Source: Acidobacteriota bacterium (GTDB taxonomy: Bacteria > Acidobacteriota > UBA4820 > DSQY01). Taken from it: DNA of 57,909 bases. A program made the translations under genes and the position numbers. The notes under the pieces are model-generated. The model was not told the DNA's origin. It made no database searches and saw nothing but the letters and a program-made list of their open reading frames with translations. Within the stretch, counting starts at the first letter, position 1. Every line of letters begins with the position of its first letter. The stretch covers positions 1 through 57,909 of the forward strand of contig JAJYCJ010000008.1 of NCBI GenBank assembly GCA_021778515.1, in the 5' to 3' direction. Shown here in pieces: positions 16,100 to 24,313 of this stretch.

Positions 16100-17227
16100 A
16101 TGGCCGTGAGAACCGGATCGGAAAGAAAACAGAACGGCACCCCCACCGTCAAGAACCTGGGCACGGCCGTCTTCAAAGACCTGCAAAAGGGCGGCCTGAG
16201 CCGCACCCTCAGGCGGGACATGGAAGAGCTCTACGAGTTCTACCTGGATGAGGCCTCGCGCGAGCGGTTGAGGAACATGGGCCGCCTCCGGCGCTGGCTC
16301 TCGATCGCCGTATGGCTCGTGAAGAACCTCATCATGAGACTGCCCCCGGCCCGCAGGCTCCTGCTCCTGGGGGCCTTCCTGCTCCTCTTTTTCAACGACG
16401 TCTCGATCGACACCGGCCGCGTGAACCTCACCCTCAGCATGTCGATCTTCAGCTTCGCGATCGTCCTGGTGATCCTCATGCTCGAGCTGAAGGACAAGCT
16501 CCTGGCGCGGGACGAGCTGGAGGCTGGGCGCGCCGTGCAGCTCGCCCTCCTGCCCCGCGACAACCCCCTCCTGGCCGGGTGGGAGACCTGGCTCTTCACG
16601 CGGCCCGCCAACGACGTGGGCGGCGACCTCGTGGACTATCTCTCGCTCCCCCCCGACGGACTGGGGCTCACCCTCGGGGACGTCTCGGGCAAGGGGCTGC
16701 CGGCCGCCCTCCTCATGGCCAAGCTCCAGTCCACCCTGCGCGCCCTGGCCCCCGAGTGCACAGGCCTCGCCGAGCTGGGCCGGCGCGTCAACCAGATCCT
16801 CTGCCGGGACGGGGTCCCCGGCAAGTTCGCCACGCTGCTCTACCTGCGGGTGGCCCCCGGGGACGGGGCGGTGAGGCTGCTGAACGCCGGCCACATGCCG
16901 CCGCTGGTGCTTCACGAGGGCCGGGTCCACACCCTTCCGCCCGTGGCGAAGCCCCTCGGCATCCTCCCCGACGCCGAGTTCGTGGAGCAGCGCATGGAGC
17001 TGGCCCAGGGCGACCTGCTCGTGGCCTATTCGGACGGCCTCAGCGAGGCCCGGAGCCCGCGGGGCGAGTTCTTCGGCGAGGAGCGCCTGACGGCCCTCCT
17101 GCCGGGTCTCTCGGGTCTCACCGCCGAGGAGGCGGGCCGGCGCATCCTCGAGGAGGAGGCGGCCTTCTCGGGGGACGGCCATCCCTTCGACGACCTGTCT
17201 TTGGTCGTTCTCAGGCGGGTGGTGTGA
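16100..17227 (+). CDS. Membrane-anchored PP2C-family (SpoIIE/RsbU-type) phosphatase
   Basis: The protein has 375 residues. The N-terminal 75 residues are charged and helical and are followed by a hydrophobic pair (RRLLLLGAFLLLFF and LSMSIFSFAIVLVILMLEL), so the phosphatase faces the cytoplasm from the inner membrane. The catalytic domain (about 145-375) carries NDVGGDLVDYLSL, LTLGDVSGKGLPAALLMA, VAYSDGLSEARSP and HPFDDLSLVVLR, with metal-binding aspartates intact. It is the second SpoIIE-type phosphatase in the window but has a different input region from the one at 1453. No cognate anti-sigma factor is present. Confidence 0.87.
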   Translation: MAVRTGSERKQNGTPTVKNLGTAVFKDLQKGGLSRTLRRDMEELYEFYLDEASRERLRNMGRLRRWLSIAVWLVKNLIMRLPPARRLLLLGAFLLLFFNDVSIDTGRVNLTLSMSIFSFAIVLVILMLELKDKLLARDELEAGRAVQLALLPRDNPLLAGWETWLFTRPANDVGGDLVDYLSLPPDGLGLTLGDVSGKGLPAALLMAKLQSTLRALAPECTGLAELGRRVNQILCRDGVPGKFATLLYLRVAPGDGAVRLLNAGHMPPLVLHEGRVHTLPPVAKPLGILPDAEFVEQRMELAQGDLLVAYSDGLSEARSPRGEFFGEERLTALLPGLSGLTAEEAGRRILEEEAAFSGDGHPFDDLSLVVLRRVV

Positions 17228-17228
17228 C

Positions 17229-17242
17229 GAAGCCCGGGCTTC
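17229..17242. terminator. Perfect palindrome between convergent genes
   Basis: GAAGCCCGGGCTTC is a perfect 14-bp palindrome filling the 16-nt gap between the phosphatase stop (plus) and the HAD/TPP stop (minus). It could act as a weak bidirectional terminator, but the stem is short. Confidence 0.35.
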
Positions 17243-17243
17243 C

Positions 17244-18824
17244 TCAGGCTTGCAGGCCGGCGAGCGCCTTCAGGAAGCCCAGGACCTCGGCCGTGTCCGC
17301 GAGCGCGTAGCGCGCCGCGGTGGGCCGCTCATCCCCGAAATCGCGGACCACGACGCCCAGGCCGAGGTCCTCGACGGCGAGAAAGGCGTCTTCGTCGGTG
17401 AGGTCGTCCCCCACGTAGACGGGCAGGACGCCTGGGCCGCCCAGCCCCAGCCGCTCCATCATCCAGAGCAGGGCCTTGCCCTTGTTCCAGTCCACTCGGG
17501 GCTGAAGGTCGCACACCATCTTCCCCTCGGTCCTGCGGAGCCCCGGGAGGGCGCAGAGCACCTCCTCGACGGCCTGGGCGACCGTCGGGAGGTCGCCTTC
17601 GGTCACGTTGCGGTAGTGGGCCGCCACACAGAAGCGCTTGCGCTCGACGAGGGCGCCGGGCACGCCTTGCAGGCGCTCCCTGAGGAGCCGCTCCGCCTCG
17701 TCCACCAGCGGCAGAAAGGCCGGGTCCTGCTCGTAGTCGATCCGGCGCCCCTCGGGCCCCTGGATCTCGAAGCCGTGGCTCCCGGCGTAGAGGAGCCCGT
17801 CCAGGCCTACCATCCGCCGGACGTCCATCAGGTCCCGTCCGCTGACGACCGCCACGGTGGATCGACGGGCCAGCTCTTCGAGCGCGCTCCTCATCTCGCC
17901 GGAAAGAACCGCCAGCTCCGGGCTCGCCACGATGGGAGTGAGGGTGCCGTCGTAGTCCAGAAAGACCGCGAGGCGCTTGCCCCGTGCAGCGGCGGCGATC
18001 TCCTCGATCCGTTCGAGGGCGGACGGCAGGCGGGAGGTGAGGTGACCCCCGATCTCCGGACTCCCCGCGAGGCGCACCTGAGCGAGATCTGAAACCACGA
18101 TGTCCGCCCCCCCCAGCTCCAGCGCCCTCGTCTGTCCCGACCGGTCCACGCCGATGACGAGGCCGAACCCCGCTTTGCGCCCGGCCTGGACGCCGGGCAG
18201 GGCGTCCTCAACCACGGCCGTGCGGGCCGGCGAGGCGCCCAGGCGCCGGACCGCCTCCATGAAGATGGCGGGATCGGGCATTCCGGCAAGATGCAGGCCC
18301 TCCACGTCGTTGCCGTCCACCACCGCGTCGAAGAGGTGGCTCAGGCCCGCTCGCCCAAGGACGTTCCGCCCGTTGCGGCTGGAGGAGACGACGGCGGTCC
18401 GGACGCCGAGGACTCGAAGGGATCGAATGAAGGCGAGGGCCGAGGCGATGGTCTCCACGCCGTGGCGGCGGAGGAGCTCCAGGTAGATCTCGTTCTTGCG
18501 GTTGCCCAAGCCGCAGACGGTTTCCGCGTCCGGGCCGTCCTGAGGCGTTCCCGGGGGAAGCTCGATGGACCGGGAGGCGAGGAAGCTCTCCACCCCCTCG
18601 TAGCGGGGTTTCCCGTCCAGGTATCGGTTGTAGTCGGCGCACGGATCGAAGGGACGGAAGGTCTCATCCAGCCGGACGGCTCGCCGGCGGAGATAGTCGT
18701 CGAAGAGTTCCTTCCAGGCCGCCGCGTGCACCTTGGAGGTGCGCGTCACCACTCCGTCCAAGTCGAACAGGAAGGCGTCGAAATCGGAAGCGGATACCTG
18801 GTGACGGGCACCCTGGCGGGCCAT
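17244..18824 (-). CDS. Fusion of a HAD beta-phosphoglucomutase-like domain with trehalose-6-phosphate phosphatase
   Basis: The start is moved to 18824 (gggagggagcttcg upstream), giving 526 residues. Residues about 12-255 are a HAD subfamily IA enzyme like beta-phosphoglucomutase: FLFDLDGVVTRTSKVHAAAW with the nucleophile aspartate, SSSRNGRNVL, and VVEDALPGVQAGRKAGFGLV. Residues about 280-526 are an OtsB domain: VFLDYDGTLTPI, VAVVSGRDL, VDWNKGKALLWM and VYVGDDLTDEDAFLAV. This order matches the first two modules of mycobacterial OtsB1, which adds a GH65 domain that is absent here. The TPP part should dephosphorylate trehalose-6-phosphate; the role of the HAD part is open. It is cytoplasmic. Confidence 0.87.
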   Translation of the reverse strand: MARQGARHQVSASDFDAFLFDLDGVVTRTSKVHAAAWKELFDDYLRRRAVRLDETFRPFDPCADYNRYLDGKPRYEGVESFLASRSIELPPGTPQDGPDAETVCGLGNRKNEIYLELLRRHGVETIASALAFIRSLRVLGVRTAVVSSSRNGRNVLGRAGLSHLFDAVVDGNDVEGLHLAGMPDPAIFMEAVRRLGASPARTAVVEDALPGVQAGRKAGFGLVIGVDRSGQTRALELGGADIVVSDLAQVRLAGSPEIGGHLTSRLPSALERIEEIAAAARGKRLAVFLDYDGTLTPIVASPELAVLSGEMRSALEELARRSTVAVVSGRDLMDVRRMVGLDGLLYAGSHGFEIQGPEGRRIDYEQDPAFLPLVDEAERLLRERLQGVPGALVERKRFCVAAHYRNVTEGDLPTVAQAVEEVLCALPGLRRTEGKMVCDLQPRVDWNKGKALLWMMERLGLGGPGVLPVYVGDDLTDEDAFLAVEDLGLGVVVRDFGDERPTAARYALADTAEVLGFLKALAGLQA

Positions 18825-18954
18825 CGAAGCTCCCTCTCCCCGTTCCTCTCCGCCGGAGCCTCGCGGCTCCAGGCGTCCACGCCGGCCGGCGCGGAAAACC
18901 CTCGCATCCGGGGCCGGCCCCTGGCGCGGGCCTCTCCGGTGCGGCACACTTAGA

Positions 18955-18960
18955 CTTATA
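18955..18960 (-). promoter_or_regulatory. Possible -10 box for the HAD/TPP gene
   Basis: The minus strand reads TATAAG here, about 130 nt upstream of the HAD/TPP start, in an otherwise very GC-rich stretch. No matching -35 box is evident, so this is only a candidate. Confidence 0.3.
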
Positions 18961-19083
18961 GCCTCATTCGCGACGGGATGCTACGGGGGAGAGCCGAGAT
19001 CGCCGCGAAGCATGACTTGCGCCGGTACATGCCGGGCGGGGGAGGGCTCGGGGCGGCCTTCTCCGCCCCGAAAGGAGGAGCGG

Positions 19084-19506
19084 GTGATCGAGGTGAACGA
19101 CTGGCTGTCCATCCGGGAGGAAGATCTGGAGGAGGCCTTCGTCCGGTCTCCCGGACCCGGCGGGCAGAACGTGAACAAGGTGGCCACGGCGGTCCAGCTC
19201 CGGTTCGACGCCGCGCGATCCCCCTCGCTTCCCGAGGAGGTCCGGCTCCGCCTGTTGCGCCTGGCGGGGAAGCGGGCCACCTCGGAGGGGGTCGTGATCA
19301 TCGAGGCCAGGCGCTTCAGGGCGCGCGAGCGCAACCGCCAGGACGCCCTGGAGCGGCTCCTGGCCCTTTTGCGCGCTGCCGCGCAGGCGCCCAAGGCCAG
19401 GAGGCCCACCGCTCCGACGAGGGCCTCCAGGGAGCGCCGGCTCTCCGGCAAGCACCGGAGGGCCGAGCTGAAACGGCGCCGGGGCGAGCGGCCGGACCCG
19501 GATTGA
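19084..19506 (+). CDS. arfB: ArfB-type peptidyl-tRNA hydrolase for ribosome rescue
   Basis: The start is placed at the GTG at 19084, after a ribosome-binding site (gaaaggaggagcg), giving 140 residues; the track ORF begins 24 codons upstream with no site. The GGQ loop is complete (RSPGPGGQNVNKVATAVQLRFD), followed by a domain that lacks the codon-recognition parts of RF1/RF2. The C-terminal tail (RRLSGKHRRAELKRRRGE) is strongly basic, as in ArfB/YaeJ, where it enters the empty mRNA channel of stalled ribosomes. The enzyme releases peptides from nonstop complexes. Confidence 0.9.
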   Translation: MIEVNDWLSIREEDLEEAFVRSPGPGGQNVNKVATAVQLRFDAARSPSLPEEVRLRLLRLAGKRATSEGVVIIEARRFRARERNRQDALERLLALLRAAAQAPKARRPTAPTRASRERRLSGKHRRAELKRRRGERPDPD

Positions 19507-19561
19507 GGCGCCACCGAAGCGCCGGCCGGCCGCCGCGGCGCCGCCGGGCCGGCGGTCAGTG

Positions 19562-19567
19562 TATAAT
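19562..19567 (+). promoter_or_regulatory. Consensus -10 box upstream of the DEAD-box helicase
   Basis: A perfect TATAAT stands out in GC-rich sequence 79 nt before the helicase start codon. The expected -35 position is GC-rich and does not match consensus. Transcription from here would give an untranslated leader of about 70 nt, which would suit the long-leader regulation seen for some cold-shock helicase genes. Confidence 0.45.
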
Positions 19568-19645
19568 GGCCATCAGGCCGGTCGTCCGTGGCGGGCGGCC
19601 GGTGTTTCCCGCGCGCCAGCGATGGAGTGCAACCGGAGAAAAGGG

Positions 19646-21160
19646 ATGAATGAGGAACCGAATCGACCCTGGCCCACAGTCGGCGCCACGGACCAGGAAG
19701 TGAAACCGGGCGGACCCGCCGAAGATGTCGTGGAACCCGCGGACGCCCTGCCGGAAGCTAGCTTGGAGCAACTCTCCCCCAGGATTCGGGAGGCGGCCAC
19801 CCGGGCCGGATGGACCTCCCTCATGCCCGTTCAGGCCAAGGGGATCCCCTATTTCCTGGCCAAGCGGGACCTCATGGTCCAGTCCCGCACGGGAAGCGGG
19901 AAGACGGGAGCCTACCTCCTGCCCATCCTGGACCGCATCGACCTCGACCGAGCCTCCTGCCAGGCGCTGGTGCTCGTGCCCACCCGCGAGCTGGCTCTCC
20001 AGGTCTCCCGCGAGGCCGAGCTCCTCTGCGGCTCGGCGGGGATGCGCTCGGTCGTGGTCTACGGCGGAGCCGCCTACGGGCCCCAGATCGAGGGCTTCAA
20101 GAAGGGGGCACACCTCGTGGTGGGGACCCCGGGCCGGATCCTGGACCACCTCCTCAAGCGGACCCTCTCGCTGAAGGACCTTCGTATCCTCGTTTTCGAC
20201 GAAGCCGACCGGATGCTCTCCATGGGTTTCTATCCCGACATGCGGAGGCTGCAGAAATTCGTGCCGGAGCATCGCATCAACGGCTACATGTTCTCCGCCA
20301 CCTATCCGGCCTTCGTGCTCCGCCTGGCGGGCGAGTTCCTGAAGGAGCCCGAGTTTCTCAGCCTGAGCCGCGACCGCGTCCACGTGGCGGAGACCGAGCA
20401 CATCTTCTACATCGTGCCCCCCATGAAGAAGGACCGGAGCCTCGTCAAGATCATCGAGGTGGAGAACCCGCTCTCGGCCATCATCTTCTGCAACACCAAG
20501 GCGAACGTGCACTACGTCTCGGTGGTCCTCCAGCGCTTCGGGTACGATGCGGACGAACTGAGCGCCGACCTCTCGCAGGCGGCGCGCGAGAAGGTGATGG
20601 CCAAGCTCCGGAAGGGCGAGCTCCGGTTCCTGGTGGCCACGGACGTGGCGGCCCGGGGCATCGACATCCCCGAGCTCTCCCACGTGATCCAGTACGAGCC
20701 CGGCGAGGACCCCGAATCGTACATCCACAGGGCCGGCCGCACGGGCCGGGCGGGTGCCACCGGACAGTCCATCACCCTGGTGGCGGGCATGGAGGAGATC
20801 AAGCTGCAGCAGGTGGGCGAGCAGTACGGCATCCCGCTCCAGGAGCGGGCGCTGCCCACCGACGAGGAGGTGGGGACGCTGGTGGGCCAGCGCGTCACGG
20901 CCAAGCTCGAGGCCGACCTGCGCTCCCGCGACGGCCTCCAGCTCGAACGCATGAACCGCTTCACCGCACTGGCACGAAGCCTCGGGCAGGAGGAGGACGA
21001 GGCGGCCGTGGTGGCCATGCTCCTGGACGATTACTACCAGCGCACCCTCAACGCGGCCCCCGAGGCGCCCGCGGAGGCTCGTCCCGCCGCACCGCCCAGC
21101 GCCGCTTCGGATCGGAGGCCGTCGAGCAACAGGCCCCCCCGCAGGCGGAGGGACCGCTGA
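19646..21160 (+). CDS. DEAD-box ATP-dependent RNA helicase
   Basis: The start is taken at 19646 (ccggagaaaagg upstream), giving 504 residues. All core motifs are present: Q-motif region TSLMPVQAKGIPYFLAKRDL, motif I SRTGSGKTGAY, Ia PTRELALQ, GTPGRILDHLL, II VFDEADRMLSMGF, III SATYP, IV IIFCNTKANV, V VATDVAARGIDIPELSHVI and VI YIHRAGRTGRAG. The C-terminus after about residue 400 is a helical extension ending in a proline/arginine tail (RPPRRRRDR), which probably binds RNA. Helicases of this type (CsdA/RhlE-like) remodel structured RNA during ribosome assembly or mRNA decay. The exact subfamily is not assigned. Confidence 0.93.
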   Translation: MNEEPNRPWPTVGATDQEVKPGGPAEDVVEPADALPEASLEQLSPRIREAATRAGWTSLMPVQAKGIPYFLAKRDLMVQSRTGSGKTGAYLLPILDRIDLDRASCQALVLVPTRELALQVSREAELLCGSAGMRSVVVYGGAAYGPQIEGFKKGAHLVVGTPGRILDHLLKRTLSLKDLRILVFDEADRMLSMGFYPDMRRLQKFVPEHRINGYMFSATYPAFVLRLAGEFLKEPEFLSLSRDRVHVAETEHIFYIVPPMKKDRSLVKIIEVENPLSAIIFCNTKANVHYVSVVLQRFGYDADELSADLSQAAREKVMAKLRKGELRFLVATDVAARGIDIPELSHVIQYEPGEDPESYIHRAGRTGRAGATGQSITLVAGMEEIKLQQVGEQYGIPLQERALPTDEEVGTLVGQRVTAKLEADLRSRDGLQLERMNRFTALARSLGQEEDEAAVVAMLLDDYYQRTLNAAPEAPAEARPAAPPSAASDRRPSSNRPPRRRRDR

Positions 21161-21568
21161 GGAGTAAGGCATGCGCAGGAGGACCGGGGGGGCATTCCCG
21201 TCACCGTGACCAGCAGCCTGTTCCTAGCCTCCCTCCTCTCCTGCTGCTTTTGCGAGGTCGTCCTGGCGATCGTCCTGAAGGCCCAGACCGATCCAGCGTG
21301 GACCCTGGCCCACACCCTCCTCGGGCTGTCCTGATCGGGGGCTTTCTTCCTGATGGGGCCCCTCCTGGGGCTCTGGGGGATCGTCCGCTTCCGGCGGCGC
21401 GGCCCGTGACGGGCCGGCCGACTTGCGGCGGGCTCACCGGGAACCTATGGTAGCTGTGTTGGGCCGTCGCCGCTCCTAATGGCGCGTGTGACCGCCCCCG
21501 ACCCCGAGGCCTGCGCTTTCGAGGAATCCCATCTCCAGGGGACCGAACCTTTGGGCTAGGGCGCTGAG
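21161..21568. other. Intergenic region between helicase and trehalose synthase genes
   Basis: About 410 bases. The only coding-like content is the interrupted small hydrophobic frame at 21206-21409. The rest, up to the otsA start, is GC-rich with no clear promoter consensus. Confidence 0.5.
21206..21409 (+). pseudogene. Small two-helix membrane protein interrupted by an in-frame TGA
   Basis: From a GTG at 21206 the frame reads VTSSLFLASLLSCCFCEVVL, continues to LAHTLLGLS, meets TGA at 21332, and carries on in the same frame as SGAFFLMGPLLGLWGIVRFR to a TGA at 21407. Both halves look like transmembrane helices, with a basic end after the second. A single TGG-to-TGA change would explain it. 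The start codon is poorly supported, as the nearest ribosome-binding site is about 22 nt away. A genuine 42-residue product cannot be excluded. Confidence 0.3.
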
Positions 21569-23836
21569 ATGAGCCGATTGCTGATCGTGTCCAACCGCCT
21601 CCCCGTGACCGTCACCCGCTCGGACGGAGATTTCATCGTCAGTCCGTCAGCGGGAGGCCTGGCCACGGGCCTGAGGGGGCCACATCAGCGCTCCGGCGCC
21701 CTCTGGATCGGCTGGCCTGGCGACCTGCCCCGGCTGAGCAAGGAGGAGCGGGCCGTTCTCGAAGAGCGCCTCGCCGCGGTGGGCACGGCGCCCGTCTACT
21801 TGACCCAGTCCGAGGTCCGCCGCTACTACGAGGGATTCGCCAACGGCGTGCTCTGGCCCCTCTTTCACTACCTGACCGACAAGGTCCAGCCGGACGAGGG
21901 CGAGAACTGGCTCGCCTACACGGAGGCCAACCAGCGCTTCGCCGAGGCGGTGGCGGCCCACTACCGCCGCGGCGACGTGGTCTGGGTCCACGATTATCAG
22001 CTGGCCCTCGTTCCGGTGCTCTTGCGGCAGATCCTGCCCGAGGCCCGAATCGGCTTCTTCCTGCACATCCCCTTTCCCTCCTCCGACGTCTTCCGCGTCC
22101 TGCCCTGGCGCACGGAGATGCTGGAGGGAATCCTCGGGGCAGACCTCGTGGGCTTTCACACCTACTCCTACCTGCGCCACTTCAGCCGCGCCCTGAATCT
22201 CATCCTCCGCGTGGAGGTGACGGGGAACAAGCTCCAATACGCCAACCGGGATATCCGGCTCGGGGTCTTCCCCATGGGCATCGACGCCGGACACTTCGAG
22301 AGGATGGCCGAGACTGCGCCGGTCCTGGAGGAGGTGGCCTCCATCCGAAGGGATCTCGGGGGCCGCAAGCTCCTCCTCGGCATCGACCGGCTGGATTACA
22401 CGAAGGGTCTGCCCCACCGGATCATGGCCGTGGACCGGCTCATCGAGCGGGAGCCCTCGCTCCGCGGAAAGATCCGCTTCGTGCAGGTGGTGGTTCCCTC
22501 GCGGACCAAGGTGGAGTCCTACAGGAACTACCGGCAGGAGCTGGACGGCCTCGTGGGCCACGTCAACTCCCGCCACGCCACGATCCACTCGGTGCTCATC
22601 CACTACCTCTACCACTCCATCTCCCAGGAGCAGCTCGTGGCCTTCTACCGGGCGGCGGACGTCATGCTCGTGACGCCCCTCCGAGACGGAATGAACCTGG
22701 TGGCTAAGGAGTTCGTGGCCACGCGGACGGATGACTCGGGGGTGCTCGTGCTGAGCGAGTTCGCGGGCGCCGCCTCCGAACTGGCCGAGGCGCTGCAGGT
22801 CAATCCCTATGACACGGACGCCACGGCCACCGCCATCCTGGCGGCGCTGTCCATGCCCGAGGAGGAGCGCCGCACGCGCATGCAGGCCCTCAGGCGGCGG
22901 GTGGCCACGTACGACTCCTACCGCTGGGCGGAGAGTTTTCTGGCGGCCCTCGATGCGGCCCGCCCCCGAACCGCCACCCGGGCCGGCCGGGTCAGCTCCC
23001 CCCAAACCCTGGCCCGCGTGGCCGAGCAGCTCCGGGGGGCCTGGGGGCGCGTGCTGCTGCTGGACTACGACGGAACCCTCGTGCCCTACGCCACCTCGCC
23101 GCAGTTGGCCGCCCCCGATGCGGAGCTCCTGGATCTCCTGAAGGCCCTGGCGGCCCACCCTCGCACGGTGGTCCACCTCATCAGCGGCCGCCCGCCCGAC
23201 GTGATCCAGCGCTGGTTCGGCTCCCTTCCCATCACCCTCCACGCGGAGCACGGCTTCTGGTCGCGGTTCTACCCCGGTGGATGGTGGCTTCCCCTCCACG
23301 CGGAGGCGCCCGGATGGAAGGAGAAGGTCGCCCCCATCCTGAACGACGCCCTCAGGACGACGCCCGGGTCCTTCCTGGAGGAGAAGACGGCGGCCATGGC
23401 CTGGCATTACGGCATGGCCGACCCCGAATTCGGCGAGCGGAAGGCGGCGGAACTCACGCGCCGCCTCCTGCGCGACCTCAAGGAGCTGGGCGTGGACCTG
23501 GTGCCCGGCGACAGGGTGCTGGAGGTCCGCATGGCGGGGACCCACAAGGGGGTCATCGCCGAGCGGATCGGCCTGGAGCCGGCCGATGGAATGGGGGTCC
23601 TCGCCATGGGTGACCACCGGACCGACGAAGAGCTCTTCGCCGTGCTGCCCCCGGGGAGCGTCACGGTGCACGTGGGGTCCCGGCCCAGCAAGGCCGCCTA
23701 CCGCGTCAGCGGGCCGGCGGAGGCCCGCGCCCTGCTCCGCATGCTGCTGGACGAGAGATCGGAAAGCACGATGGAGAGGGCCGAGACCCGGGGTCAGGAA
23801 GTGGGGAGCGGAGGGCCGGCCGAGGCCCGAGAGTGA
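21569..23836 (+). CDS. Bifunctional trehalose-6-phosphate synthase/phosphatase (TPS-TPP fusion)
   Basis: The protein has 755 residues. Residues 1-470 form a GT20 synthase: [10 protein letters not shown], the SAGGLATGL loop, [57 protein letters not shown] and [16 protein letters not shown] are the substrate- and donor-binding motifs. Residues about 490-745 are an OtsB-like phosphatase: [37 protein letters not shown] and [12 protein letters not shown]. The protein should therefore convert UDP- (or ADP-) glucose plus glucose-6-phosphate to trehalose in one chain. Bacterial TPS and TPP are more often separate proteins; fusions are known. It probably feeds the TreS/GlgE branch at 46-51 kb. Confidence 0.93.
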   Translation: MSRLLIVSNRLPVTVTRSDGDFIVSPSAGGLATGLRGPHQRSGALWIGWPGDLPRLSKEERAVLEERLAAVGTAPVYLTQSEVRRYYEGFANGVLWPLFHYLTDKVQPDEGENWLAYTEANQRFAEAVAAHYRRGDVVWVHDYQLALVPVLLRQILPEARIGFFLHIPFPSSDVFRVLPWRTEMLEGILGADLVGFHTYSYLRHFSRALNLILRVEVTGNKLQYANRDIRLGVFPMGIDAGHFERMAETAPVLEEVASIRRDLGGRKLLLGIDRLDYTKGLPHRIMAVDRLIEREPSLRGKIRFVQVVVPSRTKVESYRNYRQELDGLVGHVNSRHATIHSVLIHYLYHSISQEQLVAFYRAADVMLVTPLRDGMNLVAKEFVATRTDDSGVLVLSEFAGAASELAEALQVNPYDTDATATAILAALSMPEEERRTRMQALRRRVATYDSYRWAESFLAALDAARPRTATRAGRVSSPQTLARVAEQLRGAWGRVLLLDYDGTLVPYATSPQLAAPDAELLDLLKALAAHPRTVVHLISGRPPDVIQRWFGSLPITLHAEHGFWSRFYPGGWWLPLHAEAPGWKEKVAPILNDALRTTPGSFLEEKTAAMAWHYGMADPEFGERKAAELTRRLLRDLKELGVDLVPGDRVLEVRMAGTHKGVIAERIGLEPADGMGVLAMGDHRTDEELFAVLPPGSVTVHVGSRPSKAAYRVSGPAEARALLRMLLDERSESTMERAETRGQEVGSGGPAEARE

Positions 23837-23920
23837 AGCAGGGGCCCGAGGCGAGGCGGGGGACGGGCGGCGCGAGACGCAAGCAGCGGGAACCCAGATG
23901 CGAAACGCTAGATGGGAAGA

Positions 23921-23959
23921 TGAATGCACCACGGAGAGCACGGAGCCCACGGAGGATAG
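23921..23959 (+). repeat. ACCACxGAGxCACxGAG repeat, copy 1
   Basis: The sequence caccacggagagcacggag is followed by cccacggagg, an imperfect tandem of a 9-10-base unit. The same unit, as accacagaggcacagagaca, appears inverted at 42164-42200 and 39503-39538. These short repeats are widespread between genes in many environmental bacteria and are often misannotated as ORFs starting NHRGTETQR. Confidence 0.6.
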
Positions 23960-24074
23960 GGGGGCGGAGGCGCGGGGGACACCGTACGGCACCCCGGCCC
24001 CGTTTCCTGTCATCCTGACGGCACCCCGCGGCTGGCTCCCCCCGGAAGGATCTCGCGCGGGGTCCCGCCCTTGA

Positions 24075-24122
24075 GGCTTCCTCCCCCGGATCAGGTCCGG
24101 GGTCGGAGGCAGCCCAAATCCC
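24075..24122 (-). repeat. Dispersed 48-bp palindrome-containing repeat, copy 2
   Basis: This is an inverted copy of 1219-1266, differing at two positions by eye; one is within the loop of the stem (CCCCGGA-cctga-TCCGGGG on the minus strand). Partial similarity extends to about 24148. The two copies lie 22.8 kb apart in unrelated intergenic regions. Confidence 0.8.
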
Positions 24123-24313
24123 CTGAAGGGCCAACGGCGTCTTTCACGAAAAGGTCGCCCCCCCGGCCTTTTATCAACACGTGCCTCTCCAGGGCGGAAT
24201 GGGGGTCATCCCGCCGGTCTTCACCGGAGAGGCCCAAGCTGGTACAGTAGCCGTTCCGCCGCCGGCGCCCGCTCTTGCGGGGTGCCCCCCGGCGACCGCA
24301 ACCTGGAGGACCG

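Larger units (their letters stand above)
23837..24313. other. Intergenic region with two kinds of dispersed repeat
   Basis: About 480 bases before the glucan phosphorylase. No ORF is supported. It holds a CACGGAG-type repeat (23921-23959) and copy 2 of the 48-bp palindrome repeat (24075-24122). A possible weak -10 (TACAGT, near 24243) precedes the phosphorylase start, but no -35 is evident. Confidence 0.55.
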
